NCBI GenBank assembly: GCA_035310125.1
Contig: DATGEP010000177.1
Span: 1-62,925, forward strand
Direction of reading: 5' to 3'
Length of the DNA: 62,925 nucleotides
Source: DATGEP01 sp035310125
GTDB taxonomy: Bacteria; Chloroflexota; Ktedonobacteria; Ktedonobacterales; JADMIN01
Position 1 is the first letter of the stretch. Each line of letters starts with the position of its first letter. Shown here piece after piece: positions 46,140 to 54,562 of the stretch. A model generated the notes under the pieces. The model ran no database searches and had not been told where the DNA came from. It saw only the letters and a program-made list of their open reading frames with translations. The translations under genes and the position numbers were made by a program.

Positions 46140-46916
46140 CTAAAGCGAGTCAAGCGGGTCGGTCAAAAGAGTATCGAGCTGCGTGAGCGCGCCGCCCAGC
46201 GCGAGACGCCCAGCCAGCGCCACAAAATCCGCAGGGAGCGGCGCCACGATGGTAAACGGCGCCCCTGTCCCTGGATAGTGTATCGTGATTCGCCACGCGT
46301 GGAGCAGCGCATGACCGGCAAGCGCCGCCGCCGGGCCGCCCTCCGGCAGGTAGCGGCTGTCCCCCACCAGGGGCGCTCCCACGGCGGTGAGATGCGCACG
46401 TATCTGATGCGTGCGCCCCGTCACTGGCTCAGCCAGCACGAGCGCATAGCCGCCATGCGCCGCCCATACCCGATAGCGCGTCGTCGCGGCCTGCCTGCCG
46501 GACGCCACAACCGTTCGCCGCCGGTCGGCGGGATCACGAGCGAGCGGCGCTTCTATGAGGCCGGCATCCGCAGCGGGAATGCCAGCGGTGAGCGCGAGAT
46601 ACCGCTTGCGGATCAGGTGGCGCTCAAACTGGCGCACCAACGCACGCCGCGCCGGCTCCGTCTTGGCGAACAGCACCACGCCGGAGGTATCGCGATCCAG
46701 CCGGTGCAGCAACCACGGGCGCCGCGCGCCGCGCGCCGCCTGGTACGCGAATATCGCGTCGCAGAGCGTGCCGTCGGGATGCTTATAGGCGGGATGCGTG
46801 ACCAGCCCTGCCGGTTTGTTCACCGCGAGCAGCTGAGCATCCTCATAGAGGACAAGCGGATACACATCCAGCCATGCGGACACGCCATCGTCCGCCGCCG
46901 CCATCGGGATCGCCAT
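46140..46916 (-). CDS. RluA-family pseudouridine synthase without S4 domain
   Basis: 258 residues from ATG 46916; a GTG at 46931 in the same frame is also possible. Catalytic HRLDRDTSGVVLFAK, an early YEDAQLLAVNKPAGLVTHPA, and EPVTGRTHQIRAH define the RluA/RluC/RluD catalytic fold. Unlike the RluD-type enzyme at 29899 there is no S4 domain. It therefore resembles RluA or TruC types, or YhcT-like Gram-positive enzymes, acting on rRNA or tRNA. The active-site Asp is intact. GGAGCAGG lies upstream. The PIG-L deacetylase gene follows after 8 nt. Confidence 0.88.
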   Translation of the reverse strand: MAIPMAAADDGVSAWLDVYPLVLYEDAQLLAVNKPAGLVTHPAYKHPDGTLCDAIFAYQAARGARRPWLLHRLDRDTSGVVLFAKTEPARRALVRQFERHLIRKRYLALTAGIPAADAGLIEAPLARDPADRRRTVVASGRQAATTRYRVWAAHGGYALVLAEPVTGRTHQIRAHLTAVGAPLVGDSRYLPEGGPAAALAGHALLHAWRITIHYPGTGAPFTIVAPLPADFVALAGRLALGGALTQLDTLLTDPLDSL

Positions 46917-47123
46917 CGCCGCCTGCTCCACCTGCCGTCGCGGAACGCGCGCCTACAACAGAGGCGCGCCTGATGCGTACCAAGAAAGTATACCGTGCCG
47001 AAGCAGTATTCGCGCAGGTGTGCGAAAGACTCTTGCGAAGGAAGGAGTCTATCGCCTACACTGCTCGTGGAGCTTCGTCGCTTTCCCAGGTCGGCAGCTC
47101 TCCAACGAGCGCAGGAGTCTATA

Positions 47124-47738
47124 GTGCGCCAATTGCCAAACGTTCTCAGTCTGGGCCGCCTCGTGGCGACTATTCCCCTTGTCATACTCATTCTGATCGG
47201 ACAGCCAGCCGCGTATCTCGGTGCGACCGCGCTCTTTGCCGCCGGGTCCATCACCGATACCCTGGATGGCCGCATCGCACGCAAGTATCATCTTGTCTCG
47301 CGTCTTGGCATTTTCCTGGATCTGACCGCCGATAAGATCTACGTCGCGGCGGCCCTGATCGCCCTCGTGCAGGCGACCGTAGTTCCGGCGTGGATCGCCA
47401 TTGTCATCGTCGCGCGCGAATTCCTTGTCTCGGGGCTACGCGCGCTGGCAGCGGCGCAAGGCACAGTCATTCCAGCGGGTAAGTTGGGCAAGCAGAAAAC
47501 GCTACTGACATTGCTCGCCATCGGTGGCATTCTGCTCGCGCGCGGCCTGCATGGCGCGACGAGCTTCCCGCTGGGCTTGAGCACCGGCGGGGCGCCGCAT
47601 TCGCTGCCGGATTATCTGCTCGTGCTCGCCGATATCGTGCTCCTGCTCGCCGTCATCTGGACGATCTTCTCCGCCGTCGAATATATGCGCGGCGCCTGGA
47701 GCGTCTTTGAAGACCCCGCACCCAAACAGGAGAGCTAG
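47124..47738 (+). CDS. pgsA: CDP-diacylglycerol-glycerol-3-phosphate 3-phosphatidyltransferase
   Basis: A membrane enzyme making phosphatidylglycerol phosphate. GTG 47124 (AGGAG 6 nt upstream) gives the expected N-terminus MRQLPNVLSLGRL; the longer frame back to 46995 is rejected. Of its 204 residues, the CDP-alcohol phosphotransferase motif is DTLDGRIARK...GIFLDLTADK, with all Asp and Gly residues in place. Five or six hydrophobic segments fit the family. The C-terminal 15 residues are hydrophilic. A 59-residue frame follows after 3 nt and the convergent plsY gene after that, so two phospholipid genes face each other. Confidence 0.93.
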   Translation: MRQLPNVLSLGRLVATIPLVILILIGQPAAYLGATALFAAGSITDTLDGRIARKYHLVSRLGIFLDLTADKIYVAAALIALVQATVVPAWIAIVIVAREFLVSGLRALAAAQGTVIPAGKLGKQKTLLTLLAIGGILLARGLHGATSFPLGLSTGGAPHSLPDYLLVLADIVLLLAVIWTIFSAVEYMRGAWSVFEDPAPKQES

Positions 47739-47741
47739 TGG

Positions 47742-47921
47742 ATGGCAGACGACCAACATGATACGACGAGTGCCATTGCGCGCGAACATCCGCTGGCCGG
47801 CGCATTCGGGGCGCACGATGAGAAGGTGAATGACCCTATCAACCACATTCGAGATCAGCTGTCAACGTCGCTGCTGGACACCGATGATGTCTCATTTCTG
47901 CTGGGCAGCCTTGCCGCCTAG
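47742..47921 (+). CDS. Possible 59-residue protein after pgsA, overlapping the plsY 3' end
   Basis: ATG 47742 lies 3 nt after the pgsA stop, with AGGAG 9 nt upstream. The frame encodes an acidic, His/Asp-rich peptide (MADDQHDTTSAIAREHPL...DDVSFLLGSLAA) and ends at 47921, overlapping the tail of convergent plsY by 30 nt. The Shine-Dalgarno, codon use and short gap suggest co-translation with pgsA. No family is recognised. Confidence 0.45.
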   Translation: MADDQHDTTSAIAREHPLAGAFGAHDEKVNDPINHIRDQLSTSLLDTDDVSFLLGSLAA

Positions 47922-48557
47922 TTTACGCTCCGTGCCAGCCAGCAGCCGCCGAATATTATCGTGATGCGAAATGATGATGAAACTGGCGCCACAAACCATA
48001 AAGACGGCGTGCGGCACGATATCATGGCCCGTGGCCGTGAGAACGACATCCGAAAGTCCCGCCGCTGATGCCGCTGCCATCGAGCCGAGCGAGACATAGC
48101 GTGTCGTAACGATAGGTATCACCATCGCTACGATGGCGCATACCACCGCGATTGGATTCATCGCCAGGCAAGCGCCACCCCCTGTCGCGACGCCCCGTCC
48201 CCCCGTGAAGCGAATGAAGATGGAGAAGTTGTGACCAAGCAGCGCGCCAAAACCCGCGAAAGCCTCCGCCCAGCCGCGCAGATTGGGCGTCACGTCCGGT
48301 CCAAGTGGCATTATTAGGTAACGCGCCAGCAGGACGGCCACCACCCCTTTGCCGACATCCATGATGACCACCAGTGCGGCCGGCCCTGGCCCCAACGTCC
48401 GCAGCACGTTCGTCGCACCCGTCTTGCCGCTGCCAGAGGCACGTGGGTCCACATTGCCGAAGATACGCCCCACAACTACCCCGCTCGGAATGGAGCCGAG
48501 CAGATAGCCGGCGACCGCGGCGGCAACTAACCGGAGAACGGCCACGACCGGGGACAT
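47892..48557 (-). CDS. plsY: Glycerol-3-phosphate acyltransferase PlsY
   Basis: Transfers an acyl group from acyl-phosphate to glycerol-3-phosphate at the membrane, starting phospholipid synthesis. Of its 221 residues, the family blocks are YLLGSIPSGVVVGRIFG, DPRASGSGKTGATNVLRTLG (variant of the G-S-GN-GATN motif), and the loop GALLGHNFSIFIRFTGGRGVATGGG. Five hydrophobic segments are visible. GAGAGGA lies before the ATG, and a good promoter at 48608-48636 drives it. Its 3' end overlaps a small convergent frame. In the GATN motif the usual Asn before GATN is Thr (SGKTGATN). Confidence 0.94.
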   Translation of the reverse strand: MSPVVAVLRLVAAAVAGYLLGSIPSGVVVGRIFGNVDPRASGSGKTGATNVLRTLGPGPAALVVIMDVGKGVVAVLLARYLIMPLGPDVTPNLRGWAEAFAGFGALLGHNFSIFIRFTGGRGVATGGGACLAMNPIAVVCAIVAMVIPIVTTRYVSLGSMAAASAAGLSDVVLTATGHDIVPHAVFMVCGASFIIISHHDNIRRLLAGTERKLGGKAAQQK

Positions 48558-48607
48558 GAAAATACTATCCTCTCTTCGCTACATGACGTCGCTGGCACGC
48601 ATCAGCA

Positions 48608-48636
48608 AGAATAGGCACATTTGTGGAACGTGTCAA
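48608..48636 (-). promoter_or_regulatory. Predicted promoter of plsY
   Basis: On the minus strand TTGACA (48631-48636) and TATTCT (48608-48613) are 17 nt apart, about 50 nt before the plsY start. Confidence 0.65.
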
Positions 48637-48760
48637 TCGTTTCAATCGTTCGCGCAAAATGATTGCCGCGGCAGGACGCCATGAAACGGCGAGGACGCAA
48701 GGGTCGCGGCAGGCCATCGCCTCCGTCTCCCTCGCGTCCTCGTGCTCGCGGTGGATGGTA

Positions 48761-49144
48761 TTAGTCCTGTCGCCGTGCCAGGCCATGATGCACGTGCGCG
48801 CCCACGAGCGCCGCACATATCCAAATGAGCGCGACGGCAAAGAACGGCGAAGATAGCTGATGCAGTGGCATATACTCTGGCACCATCATACCTACCCAGG
48901 CTACGAGCGTAAGCACTGGCGCCAAAATGAAGCCGCCAAGCACGCAAACCGTCGCAATCGCCTCCACCACCCAGTGACGCGCCTGGGAGCTGAGAAGAAG
49001 CGTGAGCATGGGAAGAACCACCAGCGGCAGCGCCATCACCAGGCGCCTGCCCCGCTCCCCCACTTTCCGCGCACCGCTGGCGCACCGATCGCGCACGACC
49101 GATAGTCCCGCGCCGCGCTCCCATGCGAGTAAATGTGCACTCAC
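48761..49144 (-). CDS. Small membrane protein with three predicted helices, unknown
   Basis: 127 residues from GTG 49144, which has a perfect GGAGG 6 nt upstream. After a 35-residue basic N-terminus come three hydrophobic segments: LVMALPLVVLPMLTLLLSS, then TVCVLGGFILAPVLTLVAWV, and FAVALIWICAALVGAHVH. The C-terminus is HHGLARRQD. No family is recognised. It is upstream of plsY on the same strand, separated by the plsY promoter, so not clearly co-transcribed. The composition and Shine-Dalgarno make it a real gene in my judgement. Confidence 0.65.
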   Translation of the reverse strand: MSAHLLAWERGAGLSVVRDRCASGARKVGERGRRLVMALPLVVLPMLTLLLSSQARHWVVEAIATVCVLGGFILAPVLTLVAWVGMMVPEYMPLHQLSSPFFAVALIWICAALVGAHVHHGLARRQD

Positions 49145-49369
49145 TAGTTACCTCCATAGTGTCGAGCCGGCTCGTCCTGATTCGCCGCGTCGTGCAGCGT
49201 ACCATAACTAGCCGCTTGACAGCTCTGAAGCTACCCCTCGGACCAGCCGGCGGGCCGCTCATTGCCGCAACGCTCATGGGGGAGGAGCCCCGATGCTCAT
49301 TTCCTCTCATCTCCCCGTAGGACATAACGGCAAGCTCGATGCCTTGTAACACGCATCGTTTGCCTTCCA

Positions 49370-50101
49370 TCACCGCTCGCGTACCACAACTTCCCAGTAA
49401 TACTGGCACTCAGACCGCAATGTGCAGCGGTCACATTCCGGGCGCTGGGCATGGCAAATTTGTCTCCCATGCTGGATCAAATCCACATGCATGGTGTGGC
49501 GCCATTCCGGTGGAATCAGCTCAGTCAGCACGCTATGCGCAGCGTCTGCCGTCACCTTCGGCCCGATCAGTCCGAGCCGCCGCGTCACGCGCCAGACATG
49601 CGTGTCAACGGGAAATGCCGGTTGGCCCAGCGAGAAGAGCAGAACACATGCCGCCGTCTTCGGCCCCACCCCAGGCAGCGATTCCAGATAGTCGAGCGCG
49701 TCAGCCAGCGGCATCTCTTTCAGCGCGTCGAGCGTCAGCGCCCGCCCGCTCAACCGCTCCGTCAGGATACGCAAGATCCGCTGAATCCGCTCTGCCTTCA
49801 CCTGCGCCAGCCCACCCGGACGAATCGCATCGGCAATCGCCTCCACCGGCGCGTCGCGAACCGCCTCCCATGTCGGAAAACGACTCACGAGCTGCGCAAA
49901 GGCCCGCGCCGAGTTCACATCCGACGTATGCTGGGAGAGCACTGTACCGATCAACCCACCCAGCGCGTCGCCGTCCGGCTCCCACGGCGGCTCGCCATAG
50001 GTCTCCACCAGCAGGTCATAGACTCGCGATACTTTGCTCCGCAGCGCCTCCGCGGCTCCAACATCGTCGCGGCTCACCTCACGCGGCATTCTCTCTCGCA
50101 T
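49370..50101 (-). CDS. nth: Endonuclease III-like DNA glycosylase
   Basis: Base-excision repair glycosylase/AP lyase of 243 residues from ATG 50101 (AGGAG 10 nt upstream); ATG 50089 is an alternative. The helix-hairpin-helix SLPGVGPKTAACVL carries the catalytic Lys (K148), and FPVDTHVWR holds the catalytic Asp (D166). The C-terminal [4Fe-4S] cluster is C-x6-C-x2-C-x5-C, in CHAQRPECDRCTLRSEC. IGTVLSQHTSDVNSARAF is the variant of the usual LSAQTTDxxVN loop, so substrate range may differ slightly from E. coli Nth. It is divergent from hisC. Confidence 0.93.
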   Translation of the reverse strand: MRERMPREVSRDDVGAAEALRSKVSRVYDLLVETYGEPPWEPDGDALGGLIGTVLSQHTSDVNSARAFAQLVSRFPTWEAVRDAPVEAIADAIRPGGLAQVKAERIQRILRILTERLSGRALTLDALKEMPLADALDYLESLPGVGPKTAACVLLFSLGQPAFPVDTHVWRVTRRLGLIGPKVTADAAHSVLTELIPPEWRHTMHVDLIQHGRQICHAQRPECDRCTLRSECQYYWEVVVRER

Positions 50102-50216
50102 GCGCCTCACGCTCCTGGCATCTATCAAGTACACTGTTGACATACACCCTCGTGCCACTCCTGGCCGCCTGGTCATGCCATCGTCGTCTAGTTCAAACCG
50201 AAGGGATCGGATCAGC

Positions 50217-51335
50217 ATGAACACGTCCGAGCGCGAGCCTGCCCCCGTCACTCGCCGCATCGCCAGCCTGCCAGCCACCGTGCCGTTCACCGCGCCGGAG
50301 GCGCTGGAGCGGAGCAGCGGGCGCCCGTTCGTGCTGCGGCTGGGCGCCAACGAGAGCACCTTCGGCCCAGCCCCGCGCGTCCGCGAGGCGATGCGCGCCG
50401 CTGTGGATCGTGTCCAGTTCTACGCCGATCCTGAGTGCTACGAGCTGCGCGCCGCGCTGGCCGACCAATATGGTGTGCGTATCGAGAACGTCGTGGTGGG
50501 CAGCGGCATTGACGATCTGCTGGGTCTGGTCGTGCGCGCGTTTCTGGACGAAGGCGAAACTGCCGTCACGTCGCGTGGCGCATACCCCACCTTCAATTAT
50601 CACGTCGCTGGCTACGGCGGCACATTGGAGATGGTACCGTATCGCAACGATCGCAACGACCTGGAAGCGCTCGCGGCGGCGGCCCACCAGACAAGCGCGC
50701 GGCTCATCTTCCTCGCCAATCCCGACAATCCCACCGGATCGTATTACTCAGCCGCCGAGCTGCGCACGTTCATGGACGCCTTGCCCGCGCGCGCGCTGCT
50801 GCTCCTCGACGAAGCCTATGTTGACTTCGCTCCCGCTGAGGCGCTGCTCCCGCTCGATGTAGCGGACACGCGGGTCATCCGGCTGCGCACATTCTCCAAG
50901 GCGCACGGCATGGCGGGCGCGCGCATCGGGTACGCCGCCGGCGCCGCGAGCATCATCCGCGAGTTCGAGAAAATCCGCCTGCACTTCGGCGTCAATCTCA
51001 TGGCCCAGGCGGGCGCACTGGCGTCCCTGGCTAGCACAGACTATATCGCTGATGTCGTGGCGGAGGTGGCACGCGGGCGCGAGGAGTACGCGGCCCTCGC
51101 GCGCGAGCTGCGGATGAGTCCGCTACCCTCCGCGGCGAGCTTCGTCGCGCTCGACACCGGCTCGGCGGAGCGCGCCCGCGCACTCATGGCCGCGCTGGCC
51201 GCGCGTGATGTCTTCGTCCGCATGCCTGGTGTCCCACCGCTGGATCGCTGTATCCGCGTCACCGTAGGCACACCCACCGAGCGCGCCGCGTTCGCCGCCG
51301 TGCTGCGCGAGGTGTGGCCGCATGTGGTGTCGTAG
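50217..51335 (+). CDS. hisC: Histidinol-phosphate aminotransferase
   Basis: A class I/II PLP aminotransferase of 372 residues from ATG 50217; the frame extends further back without support. LRLGANESTFGP is the N-terminal hallmark of HisC-like enzymes. NPDNPTGSYY and LLLDEAYVDFAP bind the cofactor, the PLP Lys is in RTFSKAHGMAGARIGYAAG, and RVTVGTPTER is near the end. HisC activity is the best guess. Close relatives act on phenylalanine or on threonine-phosphate (CobD), and no other his gene is nearby. AAGGGAT lies 8 nt upstream of the start. folE follows with its own predicted promoter. Confidence 0.9.
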   Translation: MNTSEREPAPVTRRIASLPATVPFTAPEALERSSGRPFVLRLGANESTFGPAPRVREAMRAAVDRVQFYADPECYELRAALADQYGVRIENVVVGSGIDDLLGLVVRAFLDEGETAVTSRGAYPTFNYHVAGYGGTLEMVPYRNDRNDLEALAAAAHQTSARLIFLANPDNPTGSYYSAAELRTFMDALPARALLLLDEAYVDFAPAEALLPLDVADTRVIRLRTFSKAHGMAGARIGYAAGAASIIREFEKIRLHFGVNLMAQAGALASLASTDYIADVVAEVARGREEYAALARELRMSPLPSAASFVALDTGSAERARALMAALAARDVFVRMPGVPPLDRCIRVTVGTPTERAAFAAVLREVWPHVVS

Positions 51336-51342
51336 CGCGTTT

Positions 51343-51371
51343 TTGCAGCGGTCCATCCCGGCTGGTATCCT
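51343..51371 (+). promoter_or_regulatory. Predicted promoter of folE
   Basis: TTGCAG (51343-51348) and TATCCT (51366-51371) are 17 nt apart, beginning 8 nt after the hisC stop. It leaves an approximately 125-nt leader before folE. Confidence 0.5.
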
Positions 51372-51502
51372 ATGAAAGCATTGGCGCGGGTCCAATTCGT
51401 GTGCGCATACACCGGCTGACGGCAAAGCCATCTCTCCCACCGGAGCATGTTGCCCGCAGACGAACCAATAGGCAGAGGTGACACGTACAGGAGGGTTCAG
51501 AC

Positions 51503-52093
51503 ATGGCCATCGAAAATCAAGAGTCGCTTCCACACGAATTCGACAGGGCGACAATTCGCCGGGCGGTCCGTGAGATCATCCAGGCGGTGGGCGAGGACCC
51601 AACGCGCGAGGGCCTGCGGGATACGCCGCGCCGCGTCGCCGATATGTACGCTGAGGTGTTCTCAGGGCTGCTCCAGGATCCCGCGGATGTGCTGCGCGTC
51701 GGCTTCGAGGAGGGACATCAAGAGCTGGTGATCGTGAAGGATATCCCGTTCTACAGCATGTGCGAGCACCATTTCCTGCCGTTCCACGGCGTCGCCCACG
51801 TCGGCTATATCCCCAACGGTCGCGTCGTGGGTCTCTCCAAGCTGGCCCGCGCCCTTGAAATCCTCGCCCGCCGCCCGCAGCTTCAGGAGCGCCTCACCAG
51901 CCAGCTCGCCGACATTATCATGCAAACGCTGGAGCCGGCGGGCGTTGCCGTCGTCATCAAAGCAGACCACCTCTGCATCTCAATGCGGGGAATCCGCAAG
52001 CCGGGAAGCCTGACGGTGACGAGCGGCATGCGCGGCGTCTTCCAGCGCAGCGCCCCCACCCGCGCCGAGTTCATGGCGTTGATTGGCGAATAG
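51503..52093 (+). CDS. folE: GTP cyclohydrolase I
   Basis: Converts GTP to 7,8-dihydroneopterin triphosphate, the first step of folate and pteridine synthesis. Of its 196 residues, zinc and active-site blocks are MCEHHFLPFHGVAHVGYIP (C and H ligands) and VVIKADHLCISMRG. The N-terminal helix EDPTREGLRDTPRRVADMY and the VVGLSKLARALEI stretch are standard. AGGAGGG lies 7 nt upstream. The length is normal for the homodecameric type IA enzyme. No other fol gene is adjacent. Confidence 0.97.
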   Translation: MAIENQESLPHEFDRATIRRAVREIIQAVGEDPTREGLRDTPRRVADMYAEVFSGLLQDPADVLRVGFEEGHQELVIVKDIPFYSMCEHHFLPFHGVAHVGYIPNGRVVGLSKLARALEILARRPQLQERLTSQLADIIMQTLEPAGVAVVIKADHLCISMRGIRKPGSLTVTSGMRGVFQRSAPTRAEFMALIGE

Positions 52094-52187
52094 CCGGTCC
52101 TGTGCCATACGCCCCATTCAATACGTTCGCCTCCGCGACGCTTCGCATTGGCGCAGGCACGACGCCATCAGACAATGAGGCTGAAGG

Positions 52188-52787
52188 ATGCGACACCTGC
52201 ACCCCATCAGCGAAGACGAAATGGTTGCCGTCTTCCTCCAGACGGAAATAGCTTCGACACGGTTCAGATCCGCCATCCTGGCAATCCTTCAGCGAGATGG
52301 GCATGATCGGCGCGTCATTGATCGCCCGGATCTCTCCAACGAGACTGAGAACAGCTATCGCCGCCAGGTGCTTGGCAAGCACCGGGGATATCGCCGGAAT
52401 GCCGACGTCTTCACAGGCGTTCCCGATCACGTCCGCTGGTATCGCGCGTTGGCCACCCCAACCGATCTGGCCCACGTGCGGTACATCAATTACGACTACT
52501 GGACCGAGCTGTCGGGTGGATCACGGATGGCCACCGACGCCGCCGTGCGCATCAGGCAGGGCGTGGAGGCGTTCGGCGTCGGCAATGGGGGGTTCTGGTA
52601 CATGGCTGATGCCCTCCAAGCGGGAGCCACGTTCCCCAATCTTATCCTGGTTGGAGAAGATGAGAATTCTCCACTCACGCTGCTTGAAGGGCATGTCCGG
52701 CTAACCGCCTACTTCTTACGACCTGAATACATACCCGAGACGTTGCCCATCATCGTGGGCTATGCGAAAGGCATGGCAAACAAATGA
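52188..52787 (+). CDS. Conserved-looking protein of unknown function
   Basis: 199 residues, hydrophilic and mixed alpha/beta by appearance. The most family-like part is near the C-terminus: LILVGEDENSPLTLLEGHVR then LTAYFLRPEYIPETLPIIVG. The LLEGHVRLTAY core recalls the EGHHR-type stretch of ParB-like and related proteins, but the rest does not match. It has GAGGCTGAAGG before the ATG. It follows folE after 94 nt on the same strand and is convergent with the MFS transporter. I do not assign a function. Confidence 0.7.
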   Translation: MRHLHPISEDEMVAVFLQTEIASTRFRSAILAILQRDGHDRRVIDRPDLSNETENSYRRQVLGKHRGYRRNADVFTGVPDHVRWYRALATPTDLAHVRYINYDYWTELSGGSRMATDAAVRIRQGVEAFGVGNGGFWYMADALQAGATFPNLILVGEDENSPLTLLEGHVRLTAYFLRPEYIPETLPIIVGYAKGMANK

Positions 52788-52831
52788 TGCCATCAGCCCA
52801 GCATCCTCCGAAGTGACTTGTCCGTGTCGTT

Positions 52832-54157
52832 CTATGGCTGTTTCTCTGCCTGCGCCGCCCTGCTTCTTGGATCGGGCACGAGCAGCTGGAATGCGAGCAT
52901 CGCGGCAAGTCCTGCCACCGCTGAGATAATGAACACCGGCACGTAACCCCAGGCATCCGCCAGGAAGCCGCCCAGAATCGGCGCACCGACAGCGAACGGC
53001 GCGTATGCCACGGCCGCCAGCGCGATATACGTCGGGCGGCGGGCCGCCGGCCCAAACTCGGTAATGAACGTGAAGCCGGCCAGGCTCGTCGCCGCGAGAT
53101 TGAAACCCAGCAGCAGGAATACCAGCGCGTATGCCCAGAAGCCGTGCGCCCACAACGCCACCCCGGCGGAGAGCGCCGCACACAACGATCCAAATACGAG
53201 AATGGTGCGATGACCGAACCGGTCGCCAAGAATGCCCCAGAGAAAGTAGCCGCCAGTCATGGCGACGACGAGCACCGTATTCTCCACGCCAACATCGGCA
53301 TCCGTCAGGCCGCCACGCCTGAGCGCAGCCACCGCGAAGAGCGCGCTCGCCATCGTCGCGATCCCCATCAGCGCGTTGCTGCCGATGAGCCGTAACAGCC
53401 CCCGGTCGCCCCGCAGCAGCGCCCAGGTGGCGCGCAGCTCCACACGCAGGCCCGCGCCGCCGCCGTATTCGCGTTCCGCGGCGTCCAGCGCTACTAGCTC
53501 GCGCCGCATCGTGCGCGGCGGCTCACGGCCTAGCGCCAGCAGCACGAAAGAGATGACGAACATCCCAAACGTGAGCAAAAAGCAGAGCGCAAAGTTCAGC
53601 GGAAACGCGAAATGACCCAGCAGCGCCGCCGCCACCGCCGCGCCGCCGATACCGAAGAATCCCCCCAGGCCCGTCCAGAAGCCGAAGAACCGACCAATCC
53701 AGTTGCCGGGTATCGTGCGGGCAATCATGTCCAACCAAGCGGGATAGGTGAGCCCGCTGCCGAATGTCGCGAGAAACATCATCAGGATGAGGAAGAGCAG
53801 CAGCAAGCCGGGATTGCCTCCCGCGAGCCAGAGCGCGCCGAGCGCGAGCAACAGATACGGCACGCGCTCCAGAATCGTCACTCGCAAGATGAACGGCAGC
53901 GCGTGACGCTGCCGCTCGACCAGCGACGCCACGAGCAGCGTCGGCACATAGAGGCCCGCCGCGCGCACGGCGGGAATGAGCGCCACAGCCTCGTTATTGC
54001 TCGTCAGATGGTGGACGAAGAGGGGGATGACCGTATAAACGGACGAGATGCTCAAGCCAAGACTAAAAAACGTGATATCGGCCCCGAACACCGTAAAATT
54101 CCATCGCGTATGCGTCACGCGCGCCTGACCCACGCTCGCCCCGAGTCCCGCTGCCAC
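52832..54157 (-). CDS. Major facilitator superfamily transporter
   Basis: 441 residues with about twelve hydrophobic segments in two halves of six, joined by a cytoplasmic loop near residues 205-240 (REPPRTMRRELVALDAAERE). The DRFGHR motif between helices in the second half (GILGDRFGHRTILVF) is the MFS signature A. GTG 54157 has GGGGAGG 6 nt upstream. The first half (GLYVPTLLVASLVERQRHAL, then LTYPAWLDMIARTIP) is like exporters of the YfkL/LmrP-neighbourhood type. Substrate and direction are unknown. A GTATGA-N6-TCATAC dyad lies 17 nt upstream, so a dedicated repressor may control it. Confidence 0.9.
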   Translation of the reverse strand: MAAGLGASVGQARVTHTRWNFTVFGADITFFSLGLSISSVYTVIPLFVHHLTSNNEAVALIPAVRAAGLYVPTLLVASLVERQRHALPFILRVTILERVPYLLLALGALWLAGGNPGLLLLFLILMMFLATFGSGLTYPAWLDMIARTIPGNWIGRFFGFWTGLGGFFGIGGAAVAAALLGHFAFPLNFALCFLLTFGMFVISFVLLALGREPPRTMRRELVALDAAEREYGGGAGLRVELRATWALLRGDRGLLRLIGSNALMGIATMASALFAVAALRRGGLTDADVGVENTVLVVAMTGGYFLWGILGDRFGHRTILVFGSLCAALSAGVALWAHGFWAYALVFLLLGFNLAATSLAGFTFITEFGPAARRPTYIALAAVAYAPFAVGAPILGGFLADAWGYVPVFIISAVAGLAAMLAFQLLVPDPRSRAAQAEKQP

Positions 54158-54174
54158 GAACTACCTCCCCTGCG

Positions 54175-54192
54175 GTATGATATGCGTCATAC
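54175..54192. promoter_or_regulatory. Operator-like dyad upstream of the MFS transporter
   Basis: GTATGA-TATGCG-TCATAC is a perfect 6-bp inverted repeat with a 6-nt centre, 17 nt upstream of the GTG start. The size fits a one-component repressor such as TetR or MarR, but the family is not determined. Confidence 0.5.
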
Positions 54193-54381
54193 ATGTACGC
54201 GCGCTGGCATACTGCCAACGCAGCATAGCATTTCCGCCCGCTGGCCGCAAGGGAAGATGACGCGCATCGCTATGGAGGTGGCGCCGTACCCAGAAGCCGG
54301 TGAAAGAAGCGCATCTGGCCAATGGCCACCAGCTCGCTTTAGCGTGACTCTACCACGCGCTGGACGATCTGGAGACTACCT

Positions 54382-54525
54382 GTGCGCGCTCTGGGGGTGG
54401 TATTCTTGTGCCTGGTGGCGTGTGTCTGTCTCACGAGGGCATGCTCCGACTGGCTGGAAACAAGGTCGGGATGCGCCCGCGCCCAGGAGGCGTCCGGCAG
54501 GCCAACATCCGAAACCGAACGATAA
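54382..54525 (+). CDS. Possible 47-residue secreted or membrane peptide
   Basis: GTG 54382 with GGAG 7 nt upstream opens a frame with a hydrophobic N-terminus (RALGVVFLCLVACVCLTRAC) and a polar tail ending SETER. It ends 37 nt before the methyltransferase start. The Shine-Dalgarno and the signal-peptide-like start make it worth noting; no family is recognised. Confidence 0.35.
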   Translation: MRALGVVFLCLVACVCLTRACSDWLETRSGCARAQEASGRPTSETER

Positions 54526-54562
54526 TCGCAGAAGACAGCATAGAGAACAGGTGGCCCCTACC

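Larger units (their letters stand above)
54158..54562. other. 405-nt divergent region between MFS and methyltransferase genes
   Basis: It contains the dyad at 54175-54192 and, on the plus strand, a short frame at 54382-54525. Apart from these, no gene-like frame is seen. Confidence 0.5.

Noticed and set aside
53612..54562. N-terminal extension of the methyltransferase frame back to 53612
   Set aside because: The extra 317 residues lie antisense to the MFS transporter and are Arg/His/Gln-rich. The methyltransferase fold starts at ATG 54563.
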